64,000 nt of DNA, taken from DATJLY01 sp963773665 (GTDB taxonomy: Bacteria; Pseudomonadota; Alphaproteobacteria; ATCC43930; CGMCC-115725). Under the pieces are notes generated by a model that worked only from the letters and a program-made list of their open reading frames with translations, was not told where the DNA came from and did not search any database. Where the stretch lies: assembly GCA_963773665.1 (NCBI GenBank), contig CAVZBZ010000004.1, forward strand, positions 682,001-746,000, in the 5' to 3' direction. Position 1 is the first letter of the stretch; each line of letters starts with the position of its first letter. The translations under genes and the position numbers were made by a program. Below are positions 36,266-44,755 of this stretch, one piece after another.

Positions 36266-36341
36266 CGTCATTCCCGCGAAAGCGGGAATCCAGGGCCGCG
36301 GCACGTCGCTTGCCGTGGGTCCCCGCTTGCGCGGGGACGAC
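36266..36341. repeat. Pair of REP-like hairpins between cbiD and cobA
   Basis: Two perfect hairpins: ATTCCCGC-GAAA-GCGGGAAT at 36270-36289 and GTCCCCGC-TTGC-GCGGGGAC at 36319-36338. Their sequences (CGTCATTCCCGCGAAAGCGG and GTCCCCGCTTGCGCGGGGAC) are of the well-known intergenic palindrome type scattered through many proteobacterial chromosomes. They may mark mRNA 3' ends or serve no function. Confidence 0.8.
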
Positions 36342-36374
36342 GATGGCGAGGGGCCATGTGCTAGAGTTTCCGCG

Positions 36375-37157
36375 ATGGAGCTCGACGAAGGTCTTTTCGC
36401 TCTGCCCGATTTCGCGCCCGGCTCGGTGTGGCTCGTCGGCGCCGGGCCGGGTGCGCCCGGGCTTTTGACGGTGCTGGCGCTCCACGCGCTCAAAGCGGCC
36501 GACGTCGTGGTTTACGACGCGCTCGTCGATCGGCGCATCCTGCGCCTCGCGCGGGCGGGGGCGGCGCTCGATTACGCGGGCAAGCGCGGCGGCAAGCCGT
36601 CGCCGCAGCAGCCGGACATCTCGCTGCGCCTTATCCGGCTCGCGCGCGAGGGCAAGCGCGTGCTGCGCTTGAAAGGCGGCGACCCGTTCGTGTTCGGCCG
36701 CGGCGGCGAGGAGGCGGCTGCGCTTGCGCAAGCGGGCATTCCGTGCCGCGTCGTGCCGGGCATCACCGCCGGCATCGGCGGCCTCGCCGCGGCCGGCATC
36801 CCGGCGACGCATCGCGACACCAATTCGGCGGTGGCCTTCGTCACCGGCCATGCGAGCGGCGGCGAGGTGCCGGACGGCATCGACTGGGCTGCGCTCGCGC
36901 GCGCGGCGCCGGTGCTGGTGATCTACATGGCCTTGAAGCATCTCGATGCGATCGCGGCGCGGCTCATGGAAGCCGGGCGCCCGGCCGACGAGCCGGTCGC
37001 GATCGTCAGCAAGGCCACCATGGCAGGGCAGCGCGTGCTACGCACGAGCCTTGCCCGCGCCGCTACCGACGCGCGCGCCGCCGGGATCGAGCCGCCGGCC
37101 GTCGTCGCCATCGGCCCGGTGGTGGCGCTGTCGGAAAAGCTCAATCTTCTGTCGTAA
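36375..37157 (+). CDS. cobA: Uroporphyrinogen-III C-methyltransferase
   Basis: A 260-residue SUMT making precorrin-2 from uroporphyrinogen III, the entry to cobalamin and siroheme. VWLVGAGPGAPGLLTVLALH holds the SAM loop; VVYDALVDRRIL, YAGKRGGKPSPQQPDISLRL, VLRLKGGDPFVFGRGGEEA and VVPGITAGIGGLAAAGIPAT are textbook family blocks. No CysG-type dehydrogenase/ferrochelatase domain is fused. Monocistronic or cotranscribed with cobB, which follows after 76 bases. Confidence 0.95.
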   Translation: MELDEGLFALPDFAPGSVWLVGAGPGAPGLLTVLALHALKAADVVVYDALVDRRILRLARAGAALDYAGKRGGKPSPQQPDISLRLIRLAREGKRVLRLKGGDPFVFGRGGEEAAALAQAGIPCRVVPGITAGIGGLAAAGIPATHRDTNSAVAFVTGHASGGEVPDGIDWAALARAAPVLVIYMALKHLDAIAARLMEAGRPADEPVAIVSKATMAGQRVLRTSLARAATDARAAGIEPPAVVAIGPVVALSEKLNLLS

Positions 37158-37233
37158 ACACGCACGTGGAGCGCGGGTGCGAAGTCGAAGGACGCTTTGC
37201 ATCGTCCCATCTTCATGGCCTATAGCGGCGGCC

Positions 37234-38547
37234 ATGCCGAACGGCCTCATTCTCGCAGCGCCTTCGTCCGGAAGCGGCAAGACCGTGGTCGCGCTCGCGC
37301 TCGCCGCCGCGCTGCGCCGGCGCGGCGTGCGCGTCGCCGCGGCGAAATCGGGTCCCGACTATATCGACGGCGCATTTTTGGCCGCGGCCGCCGGCGCGCC
37401 GTGCCGCAATCTCGACGCCTGGGCGATGCGGCGCGAGACGATCGCCGCGGCGCTTGCGTCGTTCGCCGGCGCCGATCTCGTGCTGTGCGAAGGCGCGATG
37501 GGCCTCTTCGACGGCATCGGCGCGGGCGCCATGGGATCGACGGCTTCGCTCGCGGCGATCGTCGGCTGGCCGATCGTCCTCGTCGTCGATGTTTTGGGCG
37601 CGGGCGCTTCGATCTCGGCGCTCGTCGAAGGATTTTGCCGGCACCGCCCCGAAACGGCGATCGCCGGCATCATCCTCAATCGCGTCGGCAGCGCGCGGCA
37701 TCGGGCGCTGCTCGAAACCGCGCTCGCGCGCGACGTGCCGGAGGTGGCGTTCATCGGCGCCTTGTCGCGCGATCCCGCGCTGGCCCTGCCGTCACGCCAC
37801 CTCGGCCTCGTTCAGGCGTCCGAGCACGCGTCGCTCGAGGCGATGCTCGCGCGCGCCGCCCAAAAAGCCGAGGCGGAGATCGACCTGGCGCGGTTGCTGG
37901 CGCTCGCTGCGCCCGCCGCGCTCGCGCCGCAACAGGGCGCGGCAGCGCTGCCGCCGCTTGGCCAGCGCATCGCCGTGGCAAGCGACCGCGCTTTCGCCTT
38001 CGCCTATGACTTCGTGCTCGAAGGCTGGCGCGCGGCGGGCGCGGAGCTCGGCTTCTTCTCGCCGCTCGGCGACGAGGCGCCCGATCCTTCGTGCGATGCG
38101 GTCTATCTGCCCGGAGGATATCCCGAGCTGCATGCCGGGACGCTTGCCGCTGCGCGCCGCTTCCGCGAGGGCGTGCGCGAAGCGGCGGCGCGCGGGGCGC
38201 GGATCTATGGCGAATGCGGCGGCTATATGGCGCTGGGATGCGGCCTCGTCGATGCTGCGGGCGCGCGGCACGAAATGGCGGGCCTTCTGCCGCTCGAGAC
38301 GAGTTTCGCCGAGCGGCGGCTGCAGTTGGGCTATCGCGAGGCGCGGCTCGCCGGCGCTTCGCCGTTGGGCGCGGCGGGCGCGCGCTATCGCGGGCACGAG
38401 TTTCACTATGCGACGATTTGCGACGAAGGTGCCGGCGATCCTCTCTTCGCGCTCGCCGACGGCGAAGGCGCTGCGCTCGGCCTCGCGGGCCGCACGGCCG
38501 GCAATGTCATGGGCTCGTTCGTCCATCTCATCGACCGCGCGCCGTGA
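37234..38547 (+). CDS. cobB: Cobyrinate / hydrogenobyrinate a,c-diamide synthase
   Basis: A 437-residue CobB/CbiA. The DTBS-like half opens GLILAAPSSGSGKTVVALAL (P-loop) with AAKSGPDYIDGAFL and LCEGAMGLFDGIG; the C-terminal class I amidotransferase half has VYLPGGYPELHAGTLA and the nucleophile region IYGECGGYMALGCGL, and ends near RYRGHEFHYATI. It amidates the a and c acetates using glutamine and ATP. A degenerate TCGAAGGACGC repeat fragment (37184-37195) lies in its leader. Intact. Confidence 0.94.
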   Translation: MPNGLILAAPSSGSGKTVVALALAAALRRRGVRVAAAKSGPDYIDGAFLAAAAGAPCRNLDAWAMRRETIAAALASFAGADLVLCEGAMGLFDGIGAGAMGSTASLAAIVGWPIVLVVDVLGAGASISALVEGFCRHRPETAIAGIILNRVGSARHRALLETALARDVPEVAFIGALSRDPALALPSRHLGLVQASEHASLEAMLARAAQKAEAEIDLARLLALAAPAALAPQQGAAALPPLGQRIAVASDRAFAFAYDFVLEGWRAAGAELGFFSPLGDEAPDPSCDAVYLPGGYPELHAGTLAAARRFREGVREAAARGARIYGECGGYMALGCGLVDAAGARHEMAGLLPLETSFAERRLQLGYREARLAGASPLGAAGARYRGHEFHYATICDEGAGDPLFALADGEGAALGLAGRTAGNVMGSFVHLIDRAP

Positions 38548-38598
38548 CGGCTCAGCGAGCGTTCTTGCTCGTGGCCAATCTTCGTATAAGCTTGGGGC

Positions 38599-39321
38599 GT
38601 GAGCCGATCATCGCTCCTCAGGATGGATCTCGAATCGCTGTCGCTCATGGGCGGCGCGGTGCCGGTGCGCGTGAGCCAGCATCCGCGCGCGCGCCGCATG
38701 GCGTTGCGGATCGATCCGCAGGGCGAGACGGTCGATCTCGTCCTGCCGCCGCGCAGCTCGCTCGCGCGCGCGCTCGAATTCTTCGAAGCGAACCGGCCTT
38801 GGCTCGAGCGGCGCCTGGCGGCGCTGCCGCCGCGCACGGCGTTCGCCGACGGTGTCGATGTGCCGCTCCTGGGCGTGCCGCACCGCATCCGCCACGTGCG
38901 CTCGAGCCTCGGGCGCGGCGCGGTGTGGATCGAGGGAACCGAGATCCTGGTGAGCGGCGAGAAGCTGCATCTGGCGCGGCGCGTGCGCGATCACCTGCGC
39001 GAGCGGGCGCGGCGCGAGCTGTCCACGCGCGCGCGGGCGCTCGCCGATCGGATCGAGCGCCCCATCGTCCGCGTCAGCGTGCGCGACACCCGCACGCGCT
39101 GGGGCAGTTGCTCGGCCTCGGGCAATCTGTGCTTTTCCTGGCGTTTGGTGTTCGCGCCGGAAGAGGTGCTCGATTATGTCGTGGCGCACGAGGTGGCGCA
39201 CCTCGTCCACATGAATCACGGGCAGCGCTTCTGGCGCCTCGTCGAAAAGCTCTGCCCGGGTGCCGGCCGCCAGCGCGTCTGGCTCAACCGCAACCGCGCG
39301 CAGCTGCTGCGGATCGGCTGA
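38599..39321 (+). CDS. YgjP-like zinc metallopeptidase (M48-related, DUF45)
   Basis: A 240-residue soluble protein of the YgjP/SprT-like family. It has the N-terminal HPRARRMALRIDPQGE region, a central TRTRWGSCSASGNLCFSWRL, and the zinc site HEVAHLVHMNHGQRFW near residue 196, an HExxH-type motif with the downstream histidine. The function of this family in bacteria is unsettled. GTG 38599 has GGGG upstream; ATG 38623 is an alternative start. It follows cobB by 51 bases. Confidence 0.85.
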   Translation: MSRSSLLRMDLESLSLMGGAVPVRVSQHPRARRMALRIDPQGETVDLVLPPRSSLARALEFFEANRPWLERRLAALPPRTAFADGVDVPLLGVPHRIRHVRSSLGRGAVWIEGTEILVSGEKLHLARRVRDHLRERARRELSTRARALADRIERPIVRVSVRDTRTRWGSCSASGNLCFSWRLVFAPEEVLDYVVAHEVAHLVHMNHGQRFWRLVEKLCPGAGRQRVWLNRNRAQLLRIG

Positions 39322-39324
39322 GCC

Positions 39325-39435
39325 CTACGCCACGAGCCGCACGATCGCGCCGATCGCGGCCCAGGCGACGGTGCTCGTCGCTGCAATGAGAAGACACGAA
39401 GCCCTGATCGACCAGCGCGCCGTTGCATCCGGCAT
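39325..39435 (-). CDS. Possible 36-residue membrane peptide
   Basis: An ATG-initiated frame reading MPDATARWSIRASCLLIAAT then a hydrophobic stretch with GAIVRLVA at the C-terminus. It would be a single-span inner-membrane microprotein with a positively charged N-terminus. It fills the gap between the convergent metallopeptidase and the permease gene. I recognise no family and the case rests on composition only. Confidence 0.35.
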   Translation of the reverse strand: MPDATARWSIRASCLLIAATSTVAWAAIGAIVRLVA

Positions 39436-39510
39436 GGGACGCACCCTTTGCAATTCGACCCATGAGAAGGCTATCGCCGCGCCAGGGCGCCGGCTCGTGG
39501 CAAGAATGGG

Positions 39511-40773
39511 TCAACCGGCCGGCGCCGCGCGCGGCGCGCGCATCAGCCACCAAAGGAGGAGGAGGCTCGGCAGACAGAGGCATGTTGCAAGCACAAAGAA
39601 CGGCGCCCAGCCCATCCGGTCGGCGAGCCAGCCGCCCGAAGCGGTGAAGAGCGTGCGCGGCGCCGCGGCGAGCGCCGAGAGGAGCGCATACTGCGTCGCG
39701 GTGAAGGCCGGATTGCACAGCCGCGAGAGGTAGGCCACGAACGCGGCCGAGCTCATCCCGCCGGTCACGTTCTCGACCGCGATGGTGAGCGCGAGCACCG
39801 CCGGATCGGCCCCGGCGCAGAGCTGCACCACATACATGAGGTTCGACAGCATCTGCAGCACGCCGCAGACGAGCAGCGCGGGCATGACGCCGAGGCGATA
39901 GACGATGCCGCCGCCCGCGACCACGCCCGCGACGCTCGCCGCCAGTCCGAACGCCTTGGCGACGTTCGCGATCTCGATCTTGCTGAAGCCCAGGATGATG
40001 TAGAACGGATTCGACATCCACCCCGCGAGCGCGTCGCCGAGCTTGTAGAGCACGACGAAGGCGAGGATCGCCCAGGCCGAATCGCGCCGCACGAATTCGG
40101 CGAAGGGCGCGACGACCGCGCTCTCGAACGACGCGGCGCGCGGCCCCGTCGGCAGCTTCGGCTCGCGCGTCATGAGCACGCTTCCCATGCCGATGCAAAG
40201 GAGCGCCGCCATCGTCGCGTAAGCCTCGAACCAGCCGAGATATGACGCGAGATAAAGCGCGCCCGCGGTCGAGGCGACCATGCCGACGCGATAGCCCACC
40301 TGCGTTGCCGCCGCGCCCGCGCCTTGCTGGCGCTCGTCGAGCAGCTCGACCCGGTACGCGTCGATGACGATGTCCTGGCTTGCCGACAGGAACGCGACGA
40401 GTGCGGCCAGCGCAAACATAAGGACAAGCGGCGCGTGTCCGGGATCGAGCGCGCCGAGCGCCACGAGCGCCAGCGCGAGCGCGGCCTCGATCGCCAGCGC
40501 CCAGCCGCGCCTTCGTCCGAAGGCGCGCGTCAGCAGCGGCACGCCGATGCGGTCCACCACCGGCGCCCACAGGAATTTCAGCGTATAGGCGAGCCCGACA
40601 TTGGCGAAGAGGCCGATCGCGGTCAGCGAGACGTGCGATTCCTGGAGCCAGATCGCCAGCGTCGAGCCGGTGAGCGCCAGCGGCAGGCCGCTCGCGAACC
40701 CCATGCACAAGATCGCCAGCATGCGCCGGTCGCGATAGACGCCAAACGCCCGGAACCAGGAATTCAGCAGCAA
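39511..40773 (-). CDS. ampG: AmpG-type MFS muropeptide permease
   Basis: A 420-residue MFS transporter with about 12-14 membrane segments. AmpG features are MLAILCMGFASGLPLALTGS, TLKFLWAPVVDRIG, and AFLSASQDIVIDAYRVELLD. It would import anhydromuropeptides for peptidoglycan recycling. The start is TTG at 40773 with GAGGG upstream. Only five bases separate it from the IS110 target half-site, so the element now supplies its upstream region. Confidence 0.85.
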   Translation of the reverse strand: MLLNSWFRAFGVYRDRRMLAILCMGFASGLPLALTGSTLAIWLQESHVSLTAIGLFANVGLAYTLKFLWAPVVDRIGVPLLTRAFGRRRGWALAIEAALALALVALGALDPGHAPLVLMFALAALVAFLSASQDIVIDAYRVELLDERQQGAGAAATQVGYRVGMVASTAGALYLASYLGWFEAYATMAALLCIGMGSVLMTREPKLPTGPRAASFESAVVAPFAEFVRRDSAWAILAFVVLYKLGDALAGWMSNPFYIILGFSKIEIANVAKAFGLAASVAGVVAGGGIVYRLGVMPALLVCGVLQMLSNLMYVVQLCAGADPAVLALTIAVENVTGGMSSAAFVAYLSRLCNPAFTATQYALLSALAAAPRTLFTASGGWLADRMGWAPFFVLATCLCLPSLLLLWWLMRAPRAAPAG

Positions 40774-40816
40774 TGTCCCTCATCCTTGTAAGTCGGAAGC
40801 GGCCGCATCGGCTAGA

Positions 40817-40963
40817 GTGGTGGGTGCGGTGGCAGTGGGGAGACCGGCTCATCCTGGGGCCAGGAAGCCCGTCGCTCAGCCTGGCTCTCCCATTGCCGAT
40901 CCATTGAACCCGGACAGTCGTGTGGGCCGCAGCGCGAGCCCGGTTAAGCAAGGCAGGGCTTCG
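40817..40963 (+). ncRNA. Predicted IS110 bridge RNA
   Basis: The untranslated left end of the element can fold into two loops in the order known for IS621-type bridge RNAs. Stem 40831-40843 / 40886-40897 (12 pairs, one bulged G) encloses a target loop with CTCATCCT (40848-40855), identical to the left flank 40779-40786, and TCGCTCAG (40872-40879), the reverse complement of CTGAGCGA at 41909-41916. A second region holds ACAGTCG (40914-40920), identical to the right end 41902-41908, and GCAAGG (40948-40953), complementary to CCTTGT at 40784-40789 with one G-U. Exact RNA ends are not known; an open frame through it is coincidental. Confidence 0.78.
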
Positions 40964-41893
40964 ATGGACGCGAAGTATGTTGGCATCGATGTATCGAAGG
41001 ACCGGTTGGACGTGCATGTGCGGCCAACGGGGGAGACCTTCGCCGTCGCGCGCGACGGCGAAGGACTGGCGGCTTTGGTCGATCGGCTGCGGTCGCTTCA
41101 GCCGCTTCTGGTCGCGGTCGAGGCGACCGGCGGCTTCGAGATGACGGTTGCCGCGGCGGTTGGCGGTGCCGGCCTGCCGCTGGCGGTGGTCAACCCGGCG
41201 CAGGTGCGTCACTACGCGCAGGCGCTCGGCCGGCGGGCGAAGACCGACGCGATCGATGCCGAGGTGATCGCCCGGTTCGCCGAGGCGACGCATCCGGAGC
41301 CGCGGCCGCTCCCGGACGAGGACACGCAGGCGCTGGCCGATTTGGTCACGCGCCGGCGGCAGATCATCGTCATGATGGTGGCCGAGCGCCAGCGCGCGGC
41401 GCGCCTGCCGAAGCGGCTCAAGCGGAGCTGCGAGCGGGTGATCCGCGTGCTCGAGAAGGAGCTCGCGGCGCTCGACCAGGACATCGGCACCACCGTGCGC
41501 GGCTCGCCGGCCTGGCGCGAGACGGAGAATCTCCTCGCCTCGGTGCCAAGCGTCGGCGACATTACCGCCCGCACGCTTATCGCCGAACTGCCCGAGCTTG
41601 GCACGCTCGATCGCCGCAAGATCGCCAGCCTGGTCGGCGTCGCGCCCTTCACCCGCCAGTCGGGTCGTTGGCACGGCAAGTCCTTCATCGGCGGCGGCCG
41701 GCCGGACGTCCGCGCCGCCCTCTTTGTCGCCACCATGTCGGCGGTCCGTCATAACCCCACCATCCGCGCCTTCCGCCAGAGGCTGCTCGCCAAAGGCAAG
41801 CCGAAGATGGTCGTCATGGTCGCCTGCATGCGCAAGCTCCTCACCATCTTGAATGCAATCCTGAGAGACCGTAAGCCATGGCAAACCGCTTGA
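40964..41893 (+). CDS. IS110-family transposase (bridge-RNA-guided recombinase)
   Basis: A 309-residue recombinase. The N-terminal DEDD RuvC-like domain shows YVGIDVSKDRLDVHV, AVEATGGFE and KTDAIDAEVIARFAE. The C-terminal transposase_20 domain has LLASVPSVGDITARTLIAEL and LVGVAPFTRQSGRWHGKSFI, which includes the catalytic serine region, then VRAALFVATMSAVRHNP. It looks complete and functional. The gene is preceded by 177 bases of non-coding left end. Confidence 0.93.
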   Translation: MDAKYVGIDVSKDRLDVHVRPTGETFAVARDGEGLAALVDRLRSLQPLLVAVEATGGFEMTVAAAVGGAGLPLAVVNPAQVRHYAQALGRRAKTDAIDAEVIARFAEATHPEPRPLPDEDTQALADLVTRRRQIIVMMVAERQRAARLPKRLKRSCERVIRVLEKELAALDQDIGTTVRGSPAWRETENLLASVPSVGDITARTLIAELPELGTLDRRKIASLVGVAPFTRQSGRWHGKSFIGGGRPDVRAALFVATMSAVRHNPTIRAFRQRLLAKGKPKMVVMVACMRKLLTILNAILRDRKPWQTA

Positions 41894-41910
41894 CGCGCAA
41901 CACAGTCGCT

Positions 41911-41950
41911 GAGCGAAGCGCGCGAACGCGCGCGCAGTCGAAGGACGCAC
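41911..41950. repeat. Right half of the REP sequence interrupted by IS110
   Basis: GAGCGAAGCGCGCGAACGCG runs on to GTCGAAGGACGCAC (41937-41950). The same GTCGAAGGACGCAC ends the intact copy at 57804-57848, where CCTCATCGCTGAGCGAAG precedes it. The left half, CCTCATCCT, sits on the other side of the element at 40778-40786. Confidence 0.8.
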
Positions 41951-41955
41951 GATTT

Positions 41956-42513
41956 TTACGGCTTCTTCTCCGCGTCGGCCGCGACCTGCATGCGGACGAT
42001 GCGGTCGGGATTGACGACCGATCCGTTGCGGTCGGGATCGCCCTTCTTGATGGCGTCGATGAACTCCATGCCCGAGACGACCTGGCCGAAGATCGTGTAT
42101 TTGCCGTCGAGGAAGGGCGCCGGCGCAAAGCAGATGAAGAACTGGCTGTCGGCGCTGTCGGGATCTTGCGCCCGCGCCATCGACACCGTGCCGCGCACGT
42201 GATGCACCTGCGAGAATTCGGCCTTGAGGTTCTGGCCCGAGCCGCCGGTGCCGTCGCCCTTGGGGTCGCCGGTTTGCGCCATGAATCCGGCGATGACGCG
42301 ATGGAAGGCGATGCCGTTATAGAAGCCGCGGCGCGTCAGTTCCTTGATCCGCGCCACCGTCTTCGGCGCGAGATCGGGGCGCAGCTCGATGACGGCGCGG
42401 CCCGCCGGCACGTCGAGGTAGATCGTGTTCTCGAGATCGGCTGCGCTCACGGGACCTCCCATCATGGCAAGAAGAACGGCCGCGAGAGCGGCGATCCAGG
42501 CTCGTTGAAACAT
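41956..42513 (-). CDS. Exported cyclophilin-type peptidyl-prolyl cis-trans isomerase
   Basis: A 185-residue protein with a signal peptide (MFQRAWIAALAAVLLAMMGG, cleaved near VSAA) and one cyclophilin domain. Family landmarks: GFYNGIAFHRVIAGFMAQTG with the catalytic arginine, GGSGQNLKAEF, GTVSMARAQDPDSADSQFFI and YTIFGQVVSGMEFIDAI. It assists folding of periplasmic proteins. The usual neighbours of ppi genes are absent; it sits downstream of an isochorismatase-family gene with a 77-base gap. Confidence 0.92.
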   Translation of the reverse strand: MFQRAWIAALAAVLLAMMGGPVSAADLENTIYLDVPAGRAVIELRPDLAPKTVARIKELTRRGFYNGIAFHRVIAGFMAQTGDPKGDGTGGSGQNLKAEFSQVHHVRGTVSMARAQDPDSADSQFFICFAPAPFLDGKYTIFGQVVSGMEFIDAIKKGDPDRNGSVVNPDRIVRMQVAADAEKKP

Positions 42514-42590
42514 GTGCGATACCGCCGCTTGAAGAAGGGGCCGCGACCTTATCGCACGGGGCCGCGCCTGGGAAGCGAAAGCGGGGCGGC

Positions 42591-43334
42591 TCAGCCTGCG
42601 CGCTGTCCCGACGGCAGCTCGAACAGGCCCTTGGGCAGGCTCTCGATGAAGGAGACCACCTCGTCCGCCTTCACCACGTCGGCATATTTCGCGTGCATGT
42701 CGCAGAGATTGATCGCGTGGCTCGCCTGCGAGCGGTCGAAGCAACCGTCCTCGACGACGGTCGTGTGGAAATTGTAGCTGAACGAATCGAGCACCGTCGC
42801 GCGCACGCACCCGCTCGTCGTCGTGCCGCACACGATCACGCTGTCAGCGCCCAGAAGCGTCAGATAGCTCAGCAGATTGGTGCCGTGGAAGCCCGACGGC
42901 TTCTGCTTCGGCACCACGATGTCGCCGGGATCGGGCGCGATCTGCGGCATGATCTCGTTGCCGTCCTGGTTGGTGTGCATGACGGTCGGCGCTTCGTCGT
43001 TGCGGTTGTTCTTCCACGACCAGCTGCCGGCGTCCCAATTGTCGGGCCGGCGGATGCCGGTGGTGTAGATCACCGGCAGGCCTTGCGCGCGCGCGGCATC
43101 GATGACGCGCTTCAGCACCGGCAGTGCGTCCCACGCATCCTCGCCGCAGGAATTGCGCCAGCGCGCGATCGACTGCACGATCGGCTCGCGCCTATCGCCG
43201 CAGAAATTGTAATTCACGTCGATGACGAGCAGCGCCGGACGCTTGCCCCAGCCGGCGCGCTGGCCGTAGCCGGCGGCGGCAAAGACCTCCTTGTCGCGCG
43301 GCGTGAGGAACTTGAACCACACCGGCTCGGACAT
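42591..43334 (-). CDS. Isochorismatase-family cysteine hydrolase
   Basis: A 247-residue cysteine hydrolase. The triad fits: aspartate D39 in ALLVIDVNYNF, a lysine in VPKQKPSGFHGTNL near 145, and nucleophile C176 in VIVCGTTTSGCVRATVLDSF. The insert region WDAGSWSWKNNRNDEAP resembles N-carbamoylsarcosine and maleamate amidases more than true isochorismatase. The substrate is unknown and no pathway genes surround it. Confidence 0.83.
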   Translation of the reverse strand: MSEPVWFKFLTPRDKEVFAAAGYGQRAGWGKRPALLVIDVNYNFCGDRREPIVQSIARWRNSCGEDAWDALPVLKRVIDAARAQGLPVIYTTGIRRPDNWDAGSWSWKNNRNDEAPTVMHTNQDGNEIMPQIAPDPGDIVVPKQKPSGFHGTNLLSYLTLLGADSVIVCGTTTSGCVRATVLDSFSYNFHTTVVEDGCFDRSQASHAINLCDMHAKYADVVKADEVVSFIESLPKGLFELPSGQRAG

Positions 43335-43398
43335 GGCGGCTCTCCTTCGATGGCTTCCAGGCGAGATTACATTGCCCGTCGCCGCCGCGAAAGCGGGC

Positions 43399-44755
43399 TT
43401 ACCGCGGCGCCGGCAATCCCGCTGCCGGCAGCGCGCGCTCGAGCGCGCGGCGCGGCGGCCGGTCCGCCTCGCGCCAGGCGAGCGTGGCGAAGTTGTGGCA
43501 GGTGTCGCACACCGCGCCCCACTCGGCGCACTCGGTGCCGCACGCGTCGCACACCCAGGCCGGATCCGGGGTTGCCGCGCTGGCCGCGCGCGACAGCCAG
43601 AGCCGCGCCTGCGCGAGGTCGCCGTGCTCGGACTCCTCGATCTCCGCCATGAGGCGGCAGATGCGCGGCGCGGCAGTCTCGCCGCTGCCGCCCAAGGCGG
43701 GCGCCAGGTGCCGCCGCGCCTCGCCCCAAAGCCGCGCCTGGAGCGCCGCTGCCGCCAGCGCGATGCGGCTTTCGACATGGTCGGGGTTGAGCGCAGCGAG
43801 CCGCGCCACGCGCTTCATGCGCTGCAACGGCGGCTCCTCGGCGAAGAGCTCGCCATAGGCTTCGGCGATCGCGGGATGCGGTGCGGCGCGCCACGCCGTC
43901 TCGAGCGCGCGGCGCGCCCGCCGCTTCTGGCCGCGCACCGCCAGTATGCGCGCATAGCGCACCGCGACCGGCGCGAAGTGCGGCTCGAGCGAATTCGCCT
44001 TGCGCTCGAGCCGCATCGCTTCTCCGCCGCGCCCTTCGACGTCCGCCTCGGCCGCGTGCTGGTGCAGGATCACGGCGTGGCGATGGCGGCTGTCCGGCGC
44101 CGCGAGCGCCTTGCGCCGCTCGGCTTCGACGAGCGTCGTCTCCGCCGCCTGCCAGCTGCCGTGCCGCGCCTGCAGCTCGAGCAGATGGGTCAGCACCCAC
44201 GGCGTCTTCGGCCGCAATTCCTTGGCGCGCGTCGCAAGGCGCAGCGCGGTCGCCTCGTCGCCGTCGCGCAGCGCCTGCATGATGAGGCCGCGCAAGCCCA
44301 GAAACTCCGTCTCCGGCCGCTCCAGCATGGCGGTGAAGTAGTTGGATGCTGCGCGCTCGTCGCCGTTCAGTTGCGCCGCCTGCGCCGAGAGCAGCAGGGT
44401 CAGTGGCGGCTCGGCGAGCAGGCTGTCCGCCCGGCGCGCGAGTTTCTGCGCCTCCTCGGTATCGCCCGCCGCGACCGCCACCATGCCCTGCGTCAGCGCG
44501 CGATAGCCTTCGCGCCGCCTGCGCTCGCGCCGCGCCCGCGCGAAATTGCGCGGGCTCCGCACGATGAAGCGGAGCAGAGTCGAGCAGGACGGCGACGATC
44601 GCCGCCGCCGCGACGGTCGCCAGCCCCAGCACCGCGACGCTGGTCTCGATCTCCCAGCCCTGCCAGGTGATGACGACGCCGCCCGGCTGGTTGGCCACGA
44701 ACACCACCGCCGCGACGATGACGGCGATCGCGATCAGCGCCGGAATCGCGCGCAT
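43399..44755 (-). CDS. hemY: HemY-like heme-biosynthesis-associated protein (frameshifted)
   Basis: The N-terminus has two membrane spans (MRAIPALIAIAVIVAAVVFV and IETSVAVLGLATVAAAAIVA). An extra G near 44575 shifts the frame; deleting it joins AVLL to LLRFIVRSPRNFARARRERR and the TPR-rich soluble region GYRALTQGMVAVAAGDTEEA to the end. The C-terminus carries two CxxC pairs (WVCDACGTEC and CDTCHN), probably a small zinc site. About 451 residues. HemY_N proteins of unknown exact role lie beside hemC/hemD, as here. Coupled to the upstream mitofilin gene by TGATG. Confidence 0.85.

Larger units (their letters stand above)
40787..41910 (+). mobile_element. IS110-family element inserted in a REP sequence
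   Basis: About 1,124 bases with no terminal inverted repeats, as expected for IS110. The left boundary falls after CCTCATCCT (40778-40786) and the right boundary after ...ACAGTCGCT (to 41910), each ending in the CT core. Joining the flanks gives CCTCATCCT-GAGCGAAGCGCG, which resembles the REP repeat seen intact at 57.8 kb. The element holds a 5' non-coding segment and one recombinase gene. Confidence 0.85.

Noticed and set aside
40817..40963. N-terminal extension of the IS110 transposase (GTG start at 40817)
   Set aside because: The recombinase family begins at the YVGIDVSKD region; the extension is Pro/Ala/Gly-rich and coincides with the predicted bridge RNA.
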